A stretch of DNA of 50,730 nucleotides from Bradyrhizobium genomosp. I (2014). Its GTDB lineage: Bacteria > Pseudomonadota > Alphaproteobacteria > Rhizobiales > Xanthobacteraceae. The notes beneath the pieces are model-generated. The model did not search any database. It saw only the letters and a program-made list of their open reading frames with translations, and had not been told where the DNA came from. Below, piece by piece: positions 1 through 8,990 of the stretch (positions are counted from its first letter, which is position 1; each line of letters begins with the position of its first letter). A program made the translations under genes and the position numbers. Location of the stretch: NCBI RefSeq assembly GCF_000261685.1, contig NZ_AJQE01000205.1:1-50730 (forward strand), in the 5' to 3' direction.

Positions 1-82
1 CGCCGACGCCATAGGCGGCGGTCGAGACGCCGAGGGCGGACAGGCCGCCGATGGAACGGATGAGATGACGGCGCGTGATCAT
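1..82 (-). CDS. Tat-exported protein, probable metallophosphoesterase (N-terminus only)
   Basis: Only the first 27 codons are inside the window; the gene continues beyond base 1. The start codon is the ATG read on the minus strand from base 82. The visible peptide begins MITRRHLIRSIGGLSALG, a twin-arginine signal (RRHLIRS followed by a Gly/Ala/Leu-rich stretch). From memory this opening resembles Bradyrhizobium metallophosphoesterases of the YaeI type, but no catalytic motif is visible, so the enzyme class is inference. It lies about 100 bases downstream of the DUF6869 gene on the same strand, with a strong hairpin between them. Confidence 0.5.
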   Translation of the reverse strand, partial: MITRRHLIRSIGGLSALGVSTAAYGVG

Positions 83-142
83 GGAAGCTCGTTTCTAGTG
101 CAGCTTCTCGATGCGATGCGATTGAAGCGGAATTGGGATGCG

Positions 143-181
143 CGTGCAGATCGTCTGCATCCTCGTGCAGACGCCTGCACG
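143..181. other. Bulged perfect-arm hairpin between two minus-strand genes
   Basis: Two nested inverted repeats share one centre: CGTGCAG (143-149) pairs with CTGCACG (175-181), and GTCTGCA (153-159) pairs with TGCAGAC (166-172), leaving a 6-base loop and a small asymmetric internal bulge. The structure sits just past the stop codon of the DUF6869 gene and upstream of the metallophosphoesterase start. No T-run follows on either strand, so it is not a classical intrinsic terminator. It could be a transcript-stabilising hairpin, a weak terminator or a binding site. Confidence 0.5.
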
Positions 182-185
182 GGCA

Positions 186-1055
186 TCACCAGCGGCTCTC
201 GCCGACCAGCGCATCCAGCCGCATCTTCAGTTCGTCCGACGCGCGGTAGTACCAGACACCGCCGAGCAGATCGCGAAAACGTTCATTGACACGCGCCTCG
301 CGCTCGATGCGGTCGATCGTCCCGGCGCTGATCACATCTTCGAGCGGACCTGCGGCCAGCAACGACAGCAGCACCGGATTGGCTTCCATCTTCAGGATCT
401 CCAGGATCAGGTCGATCATTCGGTCGGGATCATCCTCGCGCAGGTCGCGTTCGAAATCCATGATCGCGAACAGATTGTCGTCCTGGTCGCGCTCAGACTT
501 GGAATATTGCTCGACCCAGACGCGGGCAAGTTCGGCGGTGGACATATTTGCGCAATCGAGCGGCTCGCGCGGCGTGCGTTGCGCCAGACGATCGGCCTGC
601 CAGGCCTCGCTGTCGGCAAGTCCTGCAATACGCGACATCAAGGGATCGTCGGGATCGACAAGCACGCCACCCAGCAACCAGCGCAGCCGGTCATTGTGCG
701 CGGCCTCGTGCTCGATGCGTGCGATCACCGCCTCGCCATGCGCATAGAGCAGCGCCAGCAGGAACTTGTCATCGAGCTGCATCACCGTCGGCTTGTCGGC
801 CTCGGTCTTGAGCACTGCCAGCACGAGGTCGAGCGCTTGTTGCGGCCGGCGGTGCGGCAGACGATCGAAATAGAGCTTCAAGGCCCAGATGCTGCCGACC
901 TGGTCGCGCCGGCTGACGCGTTGAAGCGCGCACCACATCGACGCCAGCTCACCGGGCGGCATCGGGTCCAGGAACGCCTCGGTCTGATCAGGCGTGCGCA
1001 GTTGCGGCGCGGCCGCGATGACCTCGAGCAGTCCAGTGTCGTCCGTCAGCCCCAT
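186..1055 (-). CDS. DUF6869-family protein with two tandem copies of the domain
   Basis: A 289-residue soluble protein of unknown function, acidic and helical, with no signal peptide or membrane segment. I start it at the ATG read from 1055 (MGLTDD); a longer frame opens at 1103 but adds a basic tail that looks non-coding. The protein is an internal duplication: residues about 32-148 and 171-285 align along their whole length. Paired anchors are GELASMWC/AELARVWV, DLVLAVLKTEAD/DLILEILKMEAN and NDRLRWLLGGV/NERFRDLLGGV. The family assignment to DUF6869 is from memory. It sits about 100 bases after ruvB on the same strand, but nothing in the sequence ties it to recombination. Confidence 0.7.
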   Translation of the reverse strand: MGLTDDTGLLEVIAAAPQLRTPDQTEAFLDPMPPGELASMWCALQRVSRRDQVGSIWALKLYFDRLPHRRPQQALDLVLAVLKTEADKPTVMQLDDKFLLALLYAHGEAVIARIEHEAAHNDRLRWLLGGVLVDPDDPLMSRIAGLADSEAWQADRLAQRTPREPLDCANMSTAELARVWVEQYSKSERDQDDNLFAIMDFERDLREDDPDRMIDLILEILKMEANPVLLSLLAAGPLEDVISAGTIDRIEREARVNERFRDLLGGVWYYRASDELKMRLDALVGESRW

Positions 1056-1154
1056 TCTTCTCACTCCAATCCGTGTGCGTGAGCGGCGATGCTCGTTCGC
1101 CACACTTTCGGATTAGTGATGGGATTGAAGCAGCGGGTTCACCGCTTGCGGCAG

Positions 1155-2213
1155 TCAGTCGTCCTCGGACTGATCCGTGCCGAACAGGCCAAACTGGGCC
1201 GGGTCGCGCGTAGGTTCGGCAATACCGAGATGGCGGAAGGCGTGCGACGTCAGCAGCCGGCCGCGCGGGGTTCGCTGCAGATAGCCGCACTGAATGAGAT
1301 ATGGCTCGATGATGTCCTCGATCGCGTCGCGCGGCTCGGACAGCGCTGCGGCCATGGTCTCGACGCCCACCGGGCCGCCGCCATAATTCGTCGCGATGGT
1401 CGTGAGATAGCGGCGGTCCATCGCGTCGAGCCCTGCGGCATCGACCTCGAGCGCACTCAGCGCGTGGTCGGCGATCTCACGGTCGATCTTGTCGGCATCG
1501 GCCGCCGAGGCGAAATCGCGCACACGCCTGAGCAGACGGCCGGCGATGCGCGGCGTGCCGCGGGCGCGGCGTGCGATCTCGTTGGCGCCGTCGGCGCTCA
1601 TGCCGACATTGAGCACGCGCGCGCCGCGGGTGACAATGCTCTCCAATTCCTCGATCGTGTAGAAATTCAGCCGCACAGGGATGCCGAAGCGGTCGCGCAA
1701 GGGATTGGTGAGCAGGCCTGCGCGCGTGGTGGCGCCGACCAGGGTGAATTTCGACAGCTCGATCTTCACCGAGCGCGCCGCCGGGCCCTCGCCGATGATG
1801 AGGTCGAGCTGGAAATCCTCCATCGCGGGATAGAGCACTTCTTCCACCGCTGGGCTGAGGCGATGGATCTCGTCGATGAAGAGCACGTCGCGCTCTTCGA
1901 GATTGGTCAGCAGCGCGGCGAGATCGCCGGCCTTGGCGATCACCGGTCCCGACGTGGCGCGAAAGCCGACGCCGAGTTCCTTGGCCACGATCTGCGCCAG
2001 CGTGGTCTTGCCGAGACCGGGCGGGCCGACGAACAGCACGTGATCCAGCGCCTCGCCGCGCTTGCGCGCCGCCTCGATGAAAATGGAGAGGTTCTTGCGC
2101 GCTTGCTGCTGGCCGACGAAGTCGGACAGCGACTGCGGACGCAGCGCGGTGTCGCCGACATCGTCGCTGCGGCGCTCCGGCGAGACCATGCGGCTAGCCT
2201 TGGGATCGCTCAC
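1155..2213 (-). CDS. ruvB: Holliday junction branch migration ATPase RuvB
   Basis: A 352-residue AAA+ motor that forms hexamers on either side of RuvA-bound Holliday junctions and drives branch migration. Visible motifs: a Walker [10 protein letters not shown] near residue 64, a Walker B DEIH, sensor-type GATTRAGLL, the arginine-containing [13 protein letters not shown] segment, and the C-terminal winged-helix region with [14 protein letters not shown]. The length matches the family. Its ATG overlaps the ruvA stop by four bases (ATGA), so translation is probably coupled. The order ruvC-ruvA-ruvB on one strand is typical of proteobacteria. Confidence 0.97.
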   Translation of the reverse strand: MSDPKASRMVSPERRSDDVGDTALRPQSLSDFVGQQQARKNLSIFIEAARKRGEALDHVLFVGPPGLGKTTLAQIVAKELGVGFRATSGPVIAKAGDLAALLTNLEERDVLFIDEIHRLSPAVEEVLYPAMEDFQLDLIIGEGPAARSVKIELSKFTLVGATTRAGLLTNPLRDRFGIPVRLNFYTIEELESIVTRGARVLNVGMSADGANEIARRARGTPRIAGRLLRRVRDFASAADADKIDREIADHALSALEVDAAGLDAMDRRYLTTIATNYGGGPVGVETMAAALSEPRDAIEDIIEPYLIQCGYLQRTPRGRLLTSHAFRHLGIAEPTRDPAQFGLFGTDQSEDD

Positions 2214-2827
2214 TTGGCGAGCTCCTTCAGGCCAAGGCGGATGAGCTGGGCTGTCTCGGCATTTTCGCCCGCATTACGCGAGGCCGACGCAATCGCCGCG
2301 GCCGCCTGCGGCTGGCCGTAGCCCAGATTGACCAGCGCGGAGATCGCATCCGCCACGGGGCGCGGCGCGCGCTGGTCGTCGACGGCGCCGGCGAGATGCA
2401 CGACGGCCGGATCGACATTGGCGAAGGCCGGCGCCTTGTCCTTCAATTCGGTGACGATGCGCTCGGCGACCTTGGGGCCGACGCCGGGCGTGCGCGCCAC
2501 CGCGGCCTTGTCGCGCAGCGCAATGGCGTTGGCGAGATCGGAAGGCTGTAGCGTGCCGAGCACGGCGAGCGCGACCTTGGCGCCGACGCCCTGCACGGTC
2601 TGGAGCAGGCGAAACCATTCGCGCTCCTGGTCGGTGCGGAAGCCGAACAGCTTGATCTGGTCCTCGCGGACATAGGTCTCGATCGACAGCACAGCGGCCT
2701 CGCCCGGCGAGGGCAGGTGCTGCAAGGTGCGCGAGGAGCAGTGCACCTGATAGCCGACGCCGCCGACGTCGAGGATGACGAAATCCTCGCCGTAGGAATC
2801 GATCAGGCCCTTGAGCTTGCCGATCAT
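2210..2827 (-). CDS. ruvA: Holliday junction DNA-binding protein RuvA
   Basis: A 205-residue protein that binds four-way junctions as a tetramer and loads RuvB. It opens [17 protein letters not shown], the normal OB-fold start of the family. The middle carries two helix-hairpin-helix segments ([20 protein letters not shown] and [20 protein letters not shown]). The C-terminal three-helix domain that contacts RuvB follows ([16 protein letters not shown]). Length and domain order are normal. It overlaps ruvB by four bases. A palindromic repeat separates it from ruvC, about 140 bases upstream. Confidence 0.97.
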   Translation of the reverse strand: MIGKLKGLIDSYGEDFVILDVGGVGYQVHCSSRTLQHLPSPGEAAVLSIETYVREDQIKLFGFRTDQEREWFRLLQTVQGVGAKVALAVLGTLQPSDLANAIALRDKAAVARTPGVGPKVAERIVTELKDKAPAFANVDPAVVHLAGAVDDQRAPRPVADAISALVNLGYGQPQAAAAIASASRNAGENAETAQLIRLGLKELAK

Positions 2828-2861
2828 CTCCGGTCCCCGGTCGCGGCAGACACTTCTCTTT

Positions 2862-2947
2862 CGTCATGGCCGGGCTTGACCCGGCCATCCACGTCTTTGA
2901 CCCCGGCAACAAAGAACGTGGATGCCCGGAACAAGTCCGGGCATGAC
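2862..2947. repeat. Palindromic intergenic repeat between ruvC and ruvA
   Basis: An 86-base imperfect palindrome beginning CGTCATGGCCGGGC and ending GCCCGGACATGACG-like (actual end GTCCGGGCATGACG). Inner arms include CACGTCTTTG facing CAAAGAACGTG. The CATGGCCGGGCTTGACCCGGCC half is also self-complementary. This is a repeat type I know to be widely dispersed in Bradyrhizobium. It splits the ruvCAB operon and could form an RNA hairpin within the transcript. Confidence 0.75.
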
Positions 2948-2969
2948 GGCGGCGATGGACGACGATCGA

Positions 2970-3497
2970 TCATATCCCCACCACCTTCAGCCGGAGCGCC
3001 GTGCTCTGGCGATGATGGGCGTGGGTAATGGCGATGGCGAGCGCGTCGGCGGCATCCGCCGACGGCGGTTCGGCCTTGGGCAGCAATATCTTCAGCATCA
3101 TCGCGATCTGTTGCTTGTCGGCGTGACCGGCGCCGACCACCGTCTTCTTGACCTGGTTCGGCGCATATTCGGCGACACTGATGCCGAACATTGCGGGCGC
3201 CAGCATGGCGACGCCGCGGGCCTGGCCAAGCTTCAGCGTCGCAACGCCGTCCTTGTTGACGAAGGTCTGCTCGACGGCGGCCTCGACCGGCTGGTGGCTC
3301 GAGAGCACGGCCGCGAGCCCTTCATGGATCGCGAGCAGGCGCCTCGACAGCGGCAGATCGTCCGGCGGCTCCACCGAACCGCAGGCGACGTAGATCAGGC
3401 GATTGCCCTCGGCCTCGATCACGCCCCAGCCGGTGCGGCGCAGGCCGGGGTCGATGCCGATGATGCGGACGGGGCCACGAATCGGGAGCGCAGTCAT
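2970..3497 (-). CDS. ruvC: Crossover junction endodeoxyribonuclease RuvC
   Basis: A 175-residue Holliday junction resolvase that makes paired nicks at junctions held by RuvAB. The RNase H-like fold and its acidic residues are visible: [13 protein letters not shown] (first Asp), [12 protein letters not shown] (Glu) and the C-terminal [16 protein letters not shown] (two Asp). The start is the ATG at 3497; the first six residues (MTALPI) are a short extension seen in related proteins. It is the first gene of the ruvC-ruvA-ruvB group. Confidence 0.96.
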   Translation of the reverse strand: MTALPIRGPVRIIGIDPGLRRTGWGVIEAEGNRLIYVACGSVEPPDDLPLSRRLLAIHEGLAAVLSSHQPVEAAVEQTFVNKDGVATLKLGQARGVAMLAPAMFGISVAEYAPNQVKKTVVGAGHADKQQIAMMLKILLPKAEPPSADAADALAIAITHAHHRQSTALRLKVVGI

Positions 3498-3567
3498 GGG
3501 CCAGTGATAGCGGCTGGCTGCCGCGGGGGAAACAGAAACAGAACGGAAGTAACAGGGGAAAGGCGGT

Positions 3568-3621
3568 CTCGGGCCCCGGTTCAGCGCAGCAGCGCTTCAC
3601 GCTGCAGCGCGTCCGGGACAC
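3568..3621. repeat. Palindromic repeat of the 'tcccgg...gcgtccgggac' type
   Basis: A short dispersed repeat with CTCGGGCCCCGG on one side, GCGTCCGGGAC on the other and the internal motif CAGCAGCGCTTCACGCTGC. The same core (GCAGCGTTGCACGCTGCGTC then GCGTCCGGGAC) recurs at 31722-31872, so a second copy is visible in this window. It lies between yebC and ruvC, just past the yebC stop codon. Confidence 0.65.
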
Positions 3622-3631
3622 GAGAACGGCG

Positions 3632-4378
3632 TCAGCCGCCCATCTTCGCCATCAGCGCGTCCGACACCTCGAAATTGGCGTAGACGTTCTGAACGTCGTC
3701 ATGCTCGTTGAGCAGGTCCATCAGCTTGAGCAGCTTCTCGCCGGTCTCGTCGTCGACGGCGACCGTGTTCTGCGGCTTCCAGATGAGCGCGGCCTTGCGC
3801 GGCTCGCCGAACTTGGCTTCCAGCGCCTTGGCGACGTCGCGATAGCCTTCGGTCGAGGCGTAGATCTCGTGGCCGTTCTCGCCCGAGATCACGTCGTCGG
3901 CGCCGGCTTCGATTGCGGCATCCAGCACCGCATCGTCGGAGGCGACGCTGCGGTCGTATTCGATGATGCCGGTGCGGTCGAACATGAAGGACACCGAGCC
4001 GGTTTCACCGAGATTGCCGCCGGACTTGGTGAAGAAGGAGCGGATGTCGGAGGCGGCGCGGTTGCGGTTGTCGGTCAGCGCCTCGACGATGACGGCGACG
4101 CCGCCGGGGCCATAGCCCTCGTAGCGGATCTCGTCATAATTCTCGCCGTCGCTACCGAGCGCCTTCTTGATGGCGCGCTCGATATTGTCCTTCGGCATGT
4201 TCTCCTGGCGCGCGGCGATCACGGCGGCGCGCAGGCGCGGATTCATGGCGGGGTCGGGGGTCCCCAGCTTGGCGGCGACGGTGATTTCCCGCGCCAGCTT
4301 GCCGAACAGCTTCGACTTCTGGGCATCCTGCCGCCCCTTGCGGTGCATGATGTTCTTGAATTGGGAATGTCCGGCCAT
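3632..4378 (-). CDS. YebC/PmpR family DNA-binding transcriptional regulator
   Basis: A 248-residue cytoplasmic protein of the YebC family (transcriptional regulators, some also described in translation of proline stretches). It begins [20 protein letters not shown], the near-invariant family start, so the ATG at 4378 is preferred over the open frame reaching 4444. Other family blocks are [45 protein letters not shown] and a C-terminal [15 protein letters not shown]. It lies upstream of ruvC on the same strand, a common proteobacterial arrangement. Confidence 0.96.
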   Translation of the reverse strand: MAGHSQFKNIMHRKGRQDAQKSKLFGKLAREITVAAKLGTPDPAMNPRLRAAVIAARQENMPKDNIERAIKKALGSDGENYDEIRYEGYGPGGVAVIVEALTDNRNRAASDIRSFFTKSGGNLGETGSVSFMFDRTGIIEYDRSVASDDAVLDAAIEAGADDVISGENGHEIYASTEGYRDVAKALEAKFGEPRKAALIWKPQNTVAVDDETGEKLLKLMDLLNEHDDVQNVYANFEVSDALMAKMGG

Positions 4379-4582
4379 GCGTGGTCTCGTAAAGGAATCG
4401 TGCGCCAAGGTGAGCGTGGGAAGCGCGGCCTTATAGGCCGCCAACCCACCGGAATGAAAGAGGCTCTGCGACTTTAAGGTAACACCGTAGTGGCCCCTGC
4501 CTAGAGGTCAGGCACCGTTAACCCTGATTTCATTCCGGGCTGCGAAAATAGCGCCCGACCGTCCCCCGACAAGAGAGAGCCG

Positions 4583-6331
4583 ATGGCGTTCGGACTATTT
4601 CGGAAGCGTCTGCCGGACCAGGCTGCGCCTGCGGCAGTCCCAGAGGCTCCGCAGCCGGCGGCCCATTCCGCGCCCGCCCCGAGCGCCGAAGGTGATTCGG
4701 CCCGGGAAATCCTGGAACTGCTGGAACTCGAGCTCGGCGCGATGATCCGCCAGCTCGAGCGTGCCGCCAATTCCGTCGCCGGCGGCGCCGAGGCGACCGC
4801 CGCGACGCTGGCCGCCATTCGCGACCGCACCGATGCGCTGACCGGCCGGACCAACGCGGCGCAGTCGACCGCCTCCACCTTCGCCCATGCCGCCGACAAG
4901 TTCACCCAGTCCGCGCAAGGCATCGGCGCGCAGGTCCGCAATGCCGGCAAGCTCGCCGACGAGGCCAGCGCCGCGGCGCAGGAAGCCCGCGCCAATGTCG
5001 ACCGCCTGCGTGAATCCTCCGCCGCGATCAGCAATGTCGTCAACCTGATCGCGCAGATCGCGCGGCAGACGACGCTGCTCGCGCTCAACTCGACCATCGA
5101 GGCCGCGCGCGCCGGCGATGCGGGCAGAGGCTTTGCGGTCGTCGCCACCGAGGTCAAGGCGCTCGCGGTGCAGACGCAAGGAGCCACGGAAGAAATCACC
5201 AGGAAGATCGACGCGCTCCAGCGCGACGCCGCCGGCTCCGCTGATGCCGTGCACCGCATTTCGCAGGCGATCGAGGCGATCCGCCCGGTGTTCGACACCG
5301 TCAACGGCGCGGTGGCCGAGCAGAACGCCACGACCAGCGAAGTCTCCGGCAATGCCGCCAGCGCCTCGGAGTTCATCATCTCGGTCGGCGAGAGCGCGGC
5401 CGAGATCGATGCCGCGACCAAGGCGGCCGAGACCCATGGCGAGAGCGTCGCAAGTGCCGGCAAGGCCGTCACCACCTTTGCCCAAAAGCTGAAATCGCGC
5501 TGCGCCGTGCTGCTCGGCCATAGCGAGCACGACGACCGCCGCAAGACCGAGCGGCTGCCCTGCCATCTCAAGTTCGAGACGCCGCGCGGGGTGATGCCGG
5601 TCTATGAAATCGCGATGGAAGGGGTGCTGATCGGCGGCGCGGATGCGGGAAGGCTCGCACCGCAAGCGATGGTCGAAGGCACCATCGAAGACATCGGCGC
5701 CTGCCGCCTGCGCGTGGTCGAGCAATCCAAGGCCGGCGCCCGCGCGCAGTTCGTTGGTCCCAACGCCGCACTCAGCGAGAAGATCGAGGACAAGCTCTGG
5801 TCGATCCATGAGGAGAACACGGAGTTCGTCACCCGTGCCATGGAGGCGGGCAATGCGCTGACGAAGATATTCGAGCAGGCAGTTGCGCGCGGCGAGGTCA
5901 GGACGGAGGACCTGTTCGATACGGACTACGTGGAAATCGCGGGCACCAATCCGCAGCAATACCGCACGAAGTATCTCGACTGGGCCGACCGCGCCCTGCC
6001 GCCGTTCCAGGAAGCTTTTCTGGCGAGGGAGCCGCGCATGGCGTTCTGTGCCATGGTCGACCGCAACGGCTTCCTGCCGGTGCACAACAAGATCTATTCG
6101 CATCCGCAGCGGCCGGGCGACGTCGCCTGGAACACGGCCAACAGCCGCAACCGGCGGATGTTCAACGATCCGGCGGGGTTGGCCGCCGCGCGCAACCTGC
6201 GCTCGTACCTGGTCCAGAGCTATGCGCGCGACATGGGCAACGGGAACACGGTGATGATGCGCGAGATCGACGTCCCGATCCGCGTGCAGGGCCGGCACTG
6301 GGGCGGATTTCGCACTGCCTACAAGCTGTAG
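4583..6331 (+). CDS. Soluble methyl-accepting chemotaxis protein with PilZ-like middle and C-terminal sensor-like domain
   Basis: A 582-residue protein without signal peptide or membrane helix, so it should be a cytoplasmic receptor. Residues 1-40 are Ala/Pro-rich. Residues about 45-310 form the coiled-coil signalling domain, with the hairpin tip around 157-193 ([18 protein letters not shown] then [15 protein letters not shown]) that contacts CheA/CheW. Residues about 318-395 look like a PilZ c-di-GMP-binding domain: the RxxxR motif is present (RKTER), but the D/NxSxxG motif reads EIAMEG and is degenerate. Residues about 400-582 form a domain shared with the next gene. This reverses the usual sensor-first order. 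No CheR-tethering pentapeptide is visible at the end. Confidence 0.88.
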   Translation: MAFGLFRKRLPDQAAPAAVPEAPQPAAHSAPAPSAEGDSAREILELLELELGAMIRQLERAANSVAGGAEATAATLAAIRDRTDALTGRTNAAQSTASTFAHAADKFTQSAQGIGAQVRNAGKLADEASAAAQEARANVDRLRESSAAISNVVNLIAQIARQTTLLALNSTIEAARAGDAGRGFAVVATEVKALAVQTQGATEEITRKIDALQRDAAGSADAVHRISQAIEAIRPVFDTVNGAVAEQNATTSEVSGNAASASEFIISVGESAAEIDAATKAAETHGESVASAGKAVTTFAQKLKSRCAVLLGHSEHDDRRKTERLPCHLKFETPRGVMPVYEIAMEGVLIGGADAGRLAPQAMVEGTIEDIGACRLRVVEQSKAGARAQFVGPNAALSEKIEDKLWSIHEENTEFVTRAMEAGNALTKIFEQAVARGEVRTEDLFDTDYVEIAGTNPQQYRTKYLDWADRALPPFQEAFLAREPRMAFCAMVDRNGFLPVHNKIYSHPQRPGDVAWNTANSRNRRMFNDPAGLAAARNLRSYLVQSYARDMGNGNTVMMREIDVPIRVQGRHWGGFRTAYKL

Positions 6332-6439
6332 TGCGCGCTCAGGCAAGACGGCGGCGGCGAATCATCCTTTAAGGTCGAATTTGGAATGGGAATGCCGCCG
6401 TGAGCCGGTGAACGGCTCTGACTGGAGGACTCATCGAAC

Positions 6440-7864
6440 ATGTCCGTCGCACAACTTGCCGTCATGGACACCGGCTCCAACCGCACCCTCGCCGAGCGGC
6501 TGATTGATCAGCTCGCCGACCGCATCGGCGGGCTCGGCGTGGAACTCGCCGACATCGCCGGCAACGTCCAGGAGGTCGCGAGCCGCGTCGCGAGCCAGTC
6601 CGAACGCTTCCACCACCTGCAGAAAACGGCCGAGACGATGGTCTCGGCCAACCACGCCATCGCCAACGCATCGCAGGCGGTGCAGACGACGACGTCCGCC
6701 GCGGTCGGCGAGATCGCGCAATCGCGCAGCGCCGTCGACACCGCGGTCAGCCATATCTCCGAGCTCGTCGCAGCCGTGGAGCGGATCGAGGCGCGCCTGT
6801 CCGCCGTCGGCTCGGCACTGGCGCAGGTGGCGAAGGTATCCGGCTCGATCGAGGCGATCGCGAAGCAGACCAATCTGCTGGCGCTGAACGCGACCATCGA
6901 AGCGGCACGCGCCGGCAACGCCGGCCGCGGCTTCGCGGTGGTCGCGAGCGAGGTCAAGAACCTCGCGGAGGCCACCCGCCAGGCCACGCATGAGATCTCC
7001 GACACCGTGCGCGATCTCGACGGCCAGATCGAAGGCCTGATCGGCGAAAGCAGCGATGCTTCGCAGCGCGCAAAGACCGCCGGCGAAGGCGCCCGGCAGA
7101 TCTCGGGCATCATCTCGCGCGTCCAGCAGGGTTTTGCCTCGGTGGAAGCGGAGATCGACAGCGTCGCGCGCGCGGCGACCTCCAATCTCGGGCATTGCGA
7201 CACCGTCATCAACGAGCTCAACGAGCTCGCAAAAGGCGTCGAGCTCTCCTCCAGCGATCTCAAGAACGCCGACGAGCGGGTGGCGAAGCTGCTCGACACC
7301 TCCGAAGGCCTCATCGCGCTGATCGCCGACAGCGGCGTGGAGACGTCGGACGCGCCGCTGGTCCGCGTCGTCGTCGACACCGCGAAACGGATTTCGGCGG
7401 AGTTCGAGGCTGCGATCGACCGCGGCGAGATCACGCTCGACCAGCTCATGGACGAGAACTACCGCGAGATATCAGGCACCGATCCGAAACAGTACCTCAC
7501 CAACTACGTCGCGTTCACCGACCGCTTGCTGCCCGCGATCCAGGACCCGATCCAGAAATCCGATCCCCGCATCGTGTTCTGCGTCGCCTGGGCGAGGGGC
7601 GGCTATCTGCCGACCCACAATCCGAACTACCGGCTGCCGCAAGGCAAGGACCCGGTCTGGAACAACGCCAATTGCCGCAATCGCCGCCTGTTCACCGACC
7701 GCACCGTGAAGAAGGTTGCGGCCAACACGAAGCCGTTCCTGCTCCAGACCTACCGCCGCGACATGGGCGGCGGGCAGTTCGTGCTGATGAAGGACCTGTC
7801 CTCGCCGATCATGATCCGCGGCAAGCACTGGGGCGCCTTCCGGATGGGCTTTCGCCAGAGCTGA
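6440..7864 (+). CDS. Soluble methyl-accepting chemotaxis protein with C-terminal sensor-like domain
   Basis: A 474-residue paralogue of the preceding gene, 108 bases downstream on the same strand, also without membrane segments. Residues about 30-285 form the signalling coiled coil, with the tip around 138-180 ([18 protein letters not shown] then [19 protein letters not shown]). It lacks the PilZ-like block. Residues about 295-474 match the C-terminus of its neighbour, sharing [45 protein letters not shown] and GKHWGAFR. The ligand is unknown. A preceding GGAGGA gives a good ribosome binding site. Confidence 0.9.
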   Translation: MSVAQLAVMDTGSNRTLAERLIDQLADRIGGLGVELADIAGNVQEVASRVASQSERFHHLQKTAETMVSANHAIANASQAVQTTTSAAVGEIAQSRSAVDTAVSHISELVAAVERIEARLSAVGSALAQVAKVSGSIEAIAKQTNLLALNATIEAARAGNAGRGFAVVASEVKNLAEATRQATHEISDTVRDLDGQIEGLIGESSDASQRAKTAGEGARQISGIISRVQQGFASVEAEIDSVARAATSNLGHCDTVINELNELAKGVELSSSDLKNADERVAKLLDTSEGLIALIADSGVETSDAPLVRVVVDTAKRISAEFEAAIDRGEITLDQLMDENYREISGTDPKQYLTNYVAFTDRLLPAIQDPIQKSDPRIVFCVAWARGGYLPTHNPNYRLPQGKDPVWNNANCRNRRLFTDRTVKKVAANTKPFLLQTYRRDMGGGQFVLMKDLSSPIMIRGKHWGAFRMGFRQS

Positions 7865-8052
7865 CGGCCGTCGCGACGGCGCTCCGAAGATAAAAAAGCT
7901 CGAAAACAACCCCATGCACAGTAGCCGGGGTGTGCGAAATCAATGGCTTATGCCGGCAGGCCACGGCGCGCTTTGACTCGTCGGGCAAAACAGGGGCATA
8001 ATGCTATTATTCCGAAATTACGCATTTGAGCTTGGCGGGCTCTGAGCGCGGG

Positions 8053-8188
8053 CCTCGTCCTTCGAGACGACCGCTTCGCGGTCTCCTCAGGATGAGGCTA
8101 AGCCGCATCGATGCTCATCAAAACCTACGGCCGCACACTCGGTCCTCATCCTGAGGGCCCGCCAACGGCGGGCGTCTCGAAGGATGGC
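8053..8188. repeat. Palindromic repeat, CCTTCGAGACG...CGTCTCGAAGG family
   Basis: Two opposed halves: CCTCGTCCTTCGAGACG and CTCCTCAGGATGAGG on the left, CCTCATCCTGAGG and GGCGTCTCGAAGGATGG on the right. Each half carries a small local hairpin (ACCGCTTCGCGGT; CCCGCCAACGGCGGG). The same family is seen at 41210-41343. It lies 3' of the second chemoreceptor. Confidence 0.8.
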
Positions 8189-8481
8189 CGCAAGCAAGGA
8201 CGTGCCGCCGTCCCCGACTTTCCCAATCGCACGACTTTCGTCATCGCATGATTTTGCGGATTTGCACGATCATCTGCGGCGGTCGATAGCGCACGCGACG
8301 AAAATGAGTCAAAACATGACGATTATCATATCAATCAGCCCAGAACCTTTGCAGCGACCACCGCACAAATTCGTGAATGTCATGGCCTCACGCCTCGTTC
8401 GCGCAAATATGCATTGCCGGAAATTTCGACGCTTCATCGTTTCGCATCGATATGATTATGGTCACGCAAAATTCGTCGAGT

Positions 8482-8498
8482 GATCGCCGCAAGCGATC
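8482..8498. promoter_or_regulatory. Inverted repeat GATCGC-N5-GCGATC in the leader of the molybdenum enzyme operon
   Basis: A perfect 6-base inverted repeat with a 5-base spacer (8482-8487 and 8493-8498), just upstream of the AAGGGA ribosome binding site and the start codon at 8518. It could be a repressor site or a leader RNA hairpin covering the ribosome binding site. In GC-rich DNA a 6-base palindrome can also arise by chance. Confidence 0.3.
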
Positions 8499-8517
8499 GC
8501 CCAACAAGGGAATGCAT

Positions 8518-8982
8518 ATGGCAACTGTTCTCACCATCAATGGCGAAACGAAATCCTTCGACGCGCCACCTGACATGCCGCTGCTGTGGGTGCTGCGCGA
8601 CATCCTCGGCATGACCGGCACCAAATTCGGCTGCGGCATCGCGCAATGCGGCGCCTGCACGGTGCATGTCGACGGCAAGGCGGTGCGTTCCTGCGTGCTG
8701 CCGGTCAGTGCGGTCGAGAACCGCGCCGTCACCACGATCGAAGCCGTCGGCAACACGCCTGCGGGCGCGAAAGTGCAGAAGGCCTGGCTCGAGGCCGAAG
8801 TGATCCAGTGCGGCTATTGCCAGTCCGGCCAGATCATGGCGGCTGCCGCGTTGCTCGCGGCAACGCCGAATCCCGACGATTCCGACATCGACGCCGCCAT
8901 GGCCGGCAACATCTGCCGCTGCGGCACCTATGTGCGCATCCGCGAGGCCATCAAGCAGGCCGCCAACGGCCGTCAGTCCTGA
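8518..8982 (+). CDS. 2Fe-2S subunit of a periplasmic-type molybdenum hydroxylase (aldehyde or isoquinoline oxidoreductase family)
   Basis: A 154-residue small subunit of the xanthine dehydrogenase superfamily (IorA/CoxS type). The N-terminal plant-ferredoxin cluster site is visible as CGIAQCGAC (Cys39, Cys44, Cys47), followed by a fourth Cys in AVRSCVLPV. The C-terminal cluster site is CGYCQSGQ plus ICRCGTY. I place the start at 8518 ([10 protein letters not shown]); an in-frame ATG two codons earlier shares the AAGGGA ribosome binding site and cannot be excluded. The small subunit has no signal of its own, so it presumably travels folded with the Tat-tagged large subunit nine bases downstream. 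Confidence 0.9.
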   Translation: MATVLTINGETKSFDAPPDMPLLWVLRDILGMTGTKFGCGIAQCGACTVHVDGKAVRSCVLPVSAVENRAVTTIEAVGNTPAGAKVQKAWLEAEVIQCGYCQSGQIMAAAALLAATPNPDDSDIDAAMAGNICRCGTYVRIREAIKQAANGRQS

Positions 8983-8990
8983 GGTTCGCC

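Larger units (their letters stand above)
7865..8517. other. Intergenic region upstream of the molybdenum hydroxylase operon
   Basis: This 650-base stretch holds no convincing gene. Bases about 7895-8015 (containing CCCCATGCACAGTAGCCGGGG-like sequence and CAAAACAGGGGCATAATG) resemble, from memory, a non-coding element that recurs in Bradyrhizobium genomes; only one copy is in this window. A palindromic repeat occupies 8053-8188. Bases 8196-8517 are less GC-rich and should carry the promoter and leader of the operon. An open frame at 8184-8483 is not supported by any recognisable protein feature. Confidence 0.5.

Noticed and set aside
4595..6346. A 583-codon minus-strand frame opposite the first chemoreceptor.
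   Set aside because: Its composition is typical of antisense to an Ala-rich coiled coil, with no recognisable motif.
8184..8483. A 99-codon frame in the leader of the molybdenum enzyme operon.
   Set aside because: It begins inside a palindromic repeat, lacks a ribosome binding site and shows no protein pattern.
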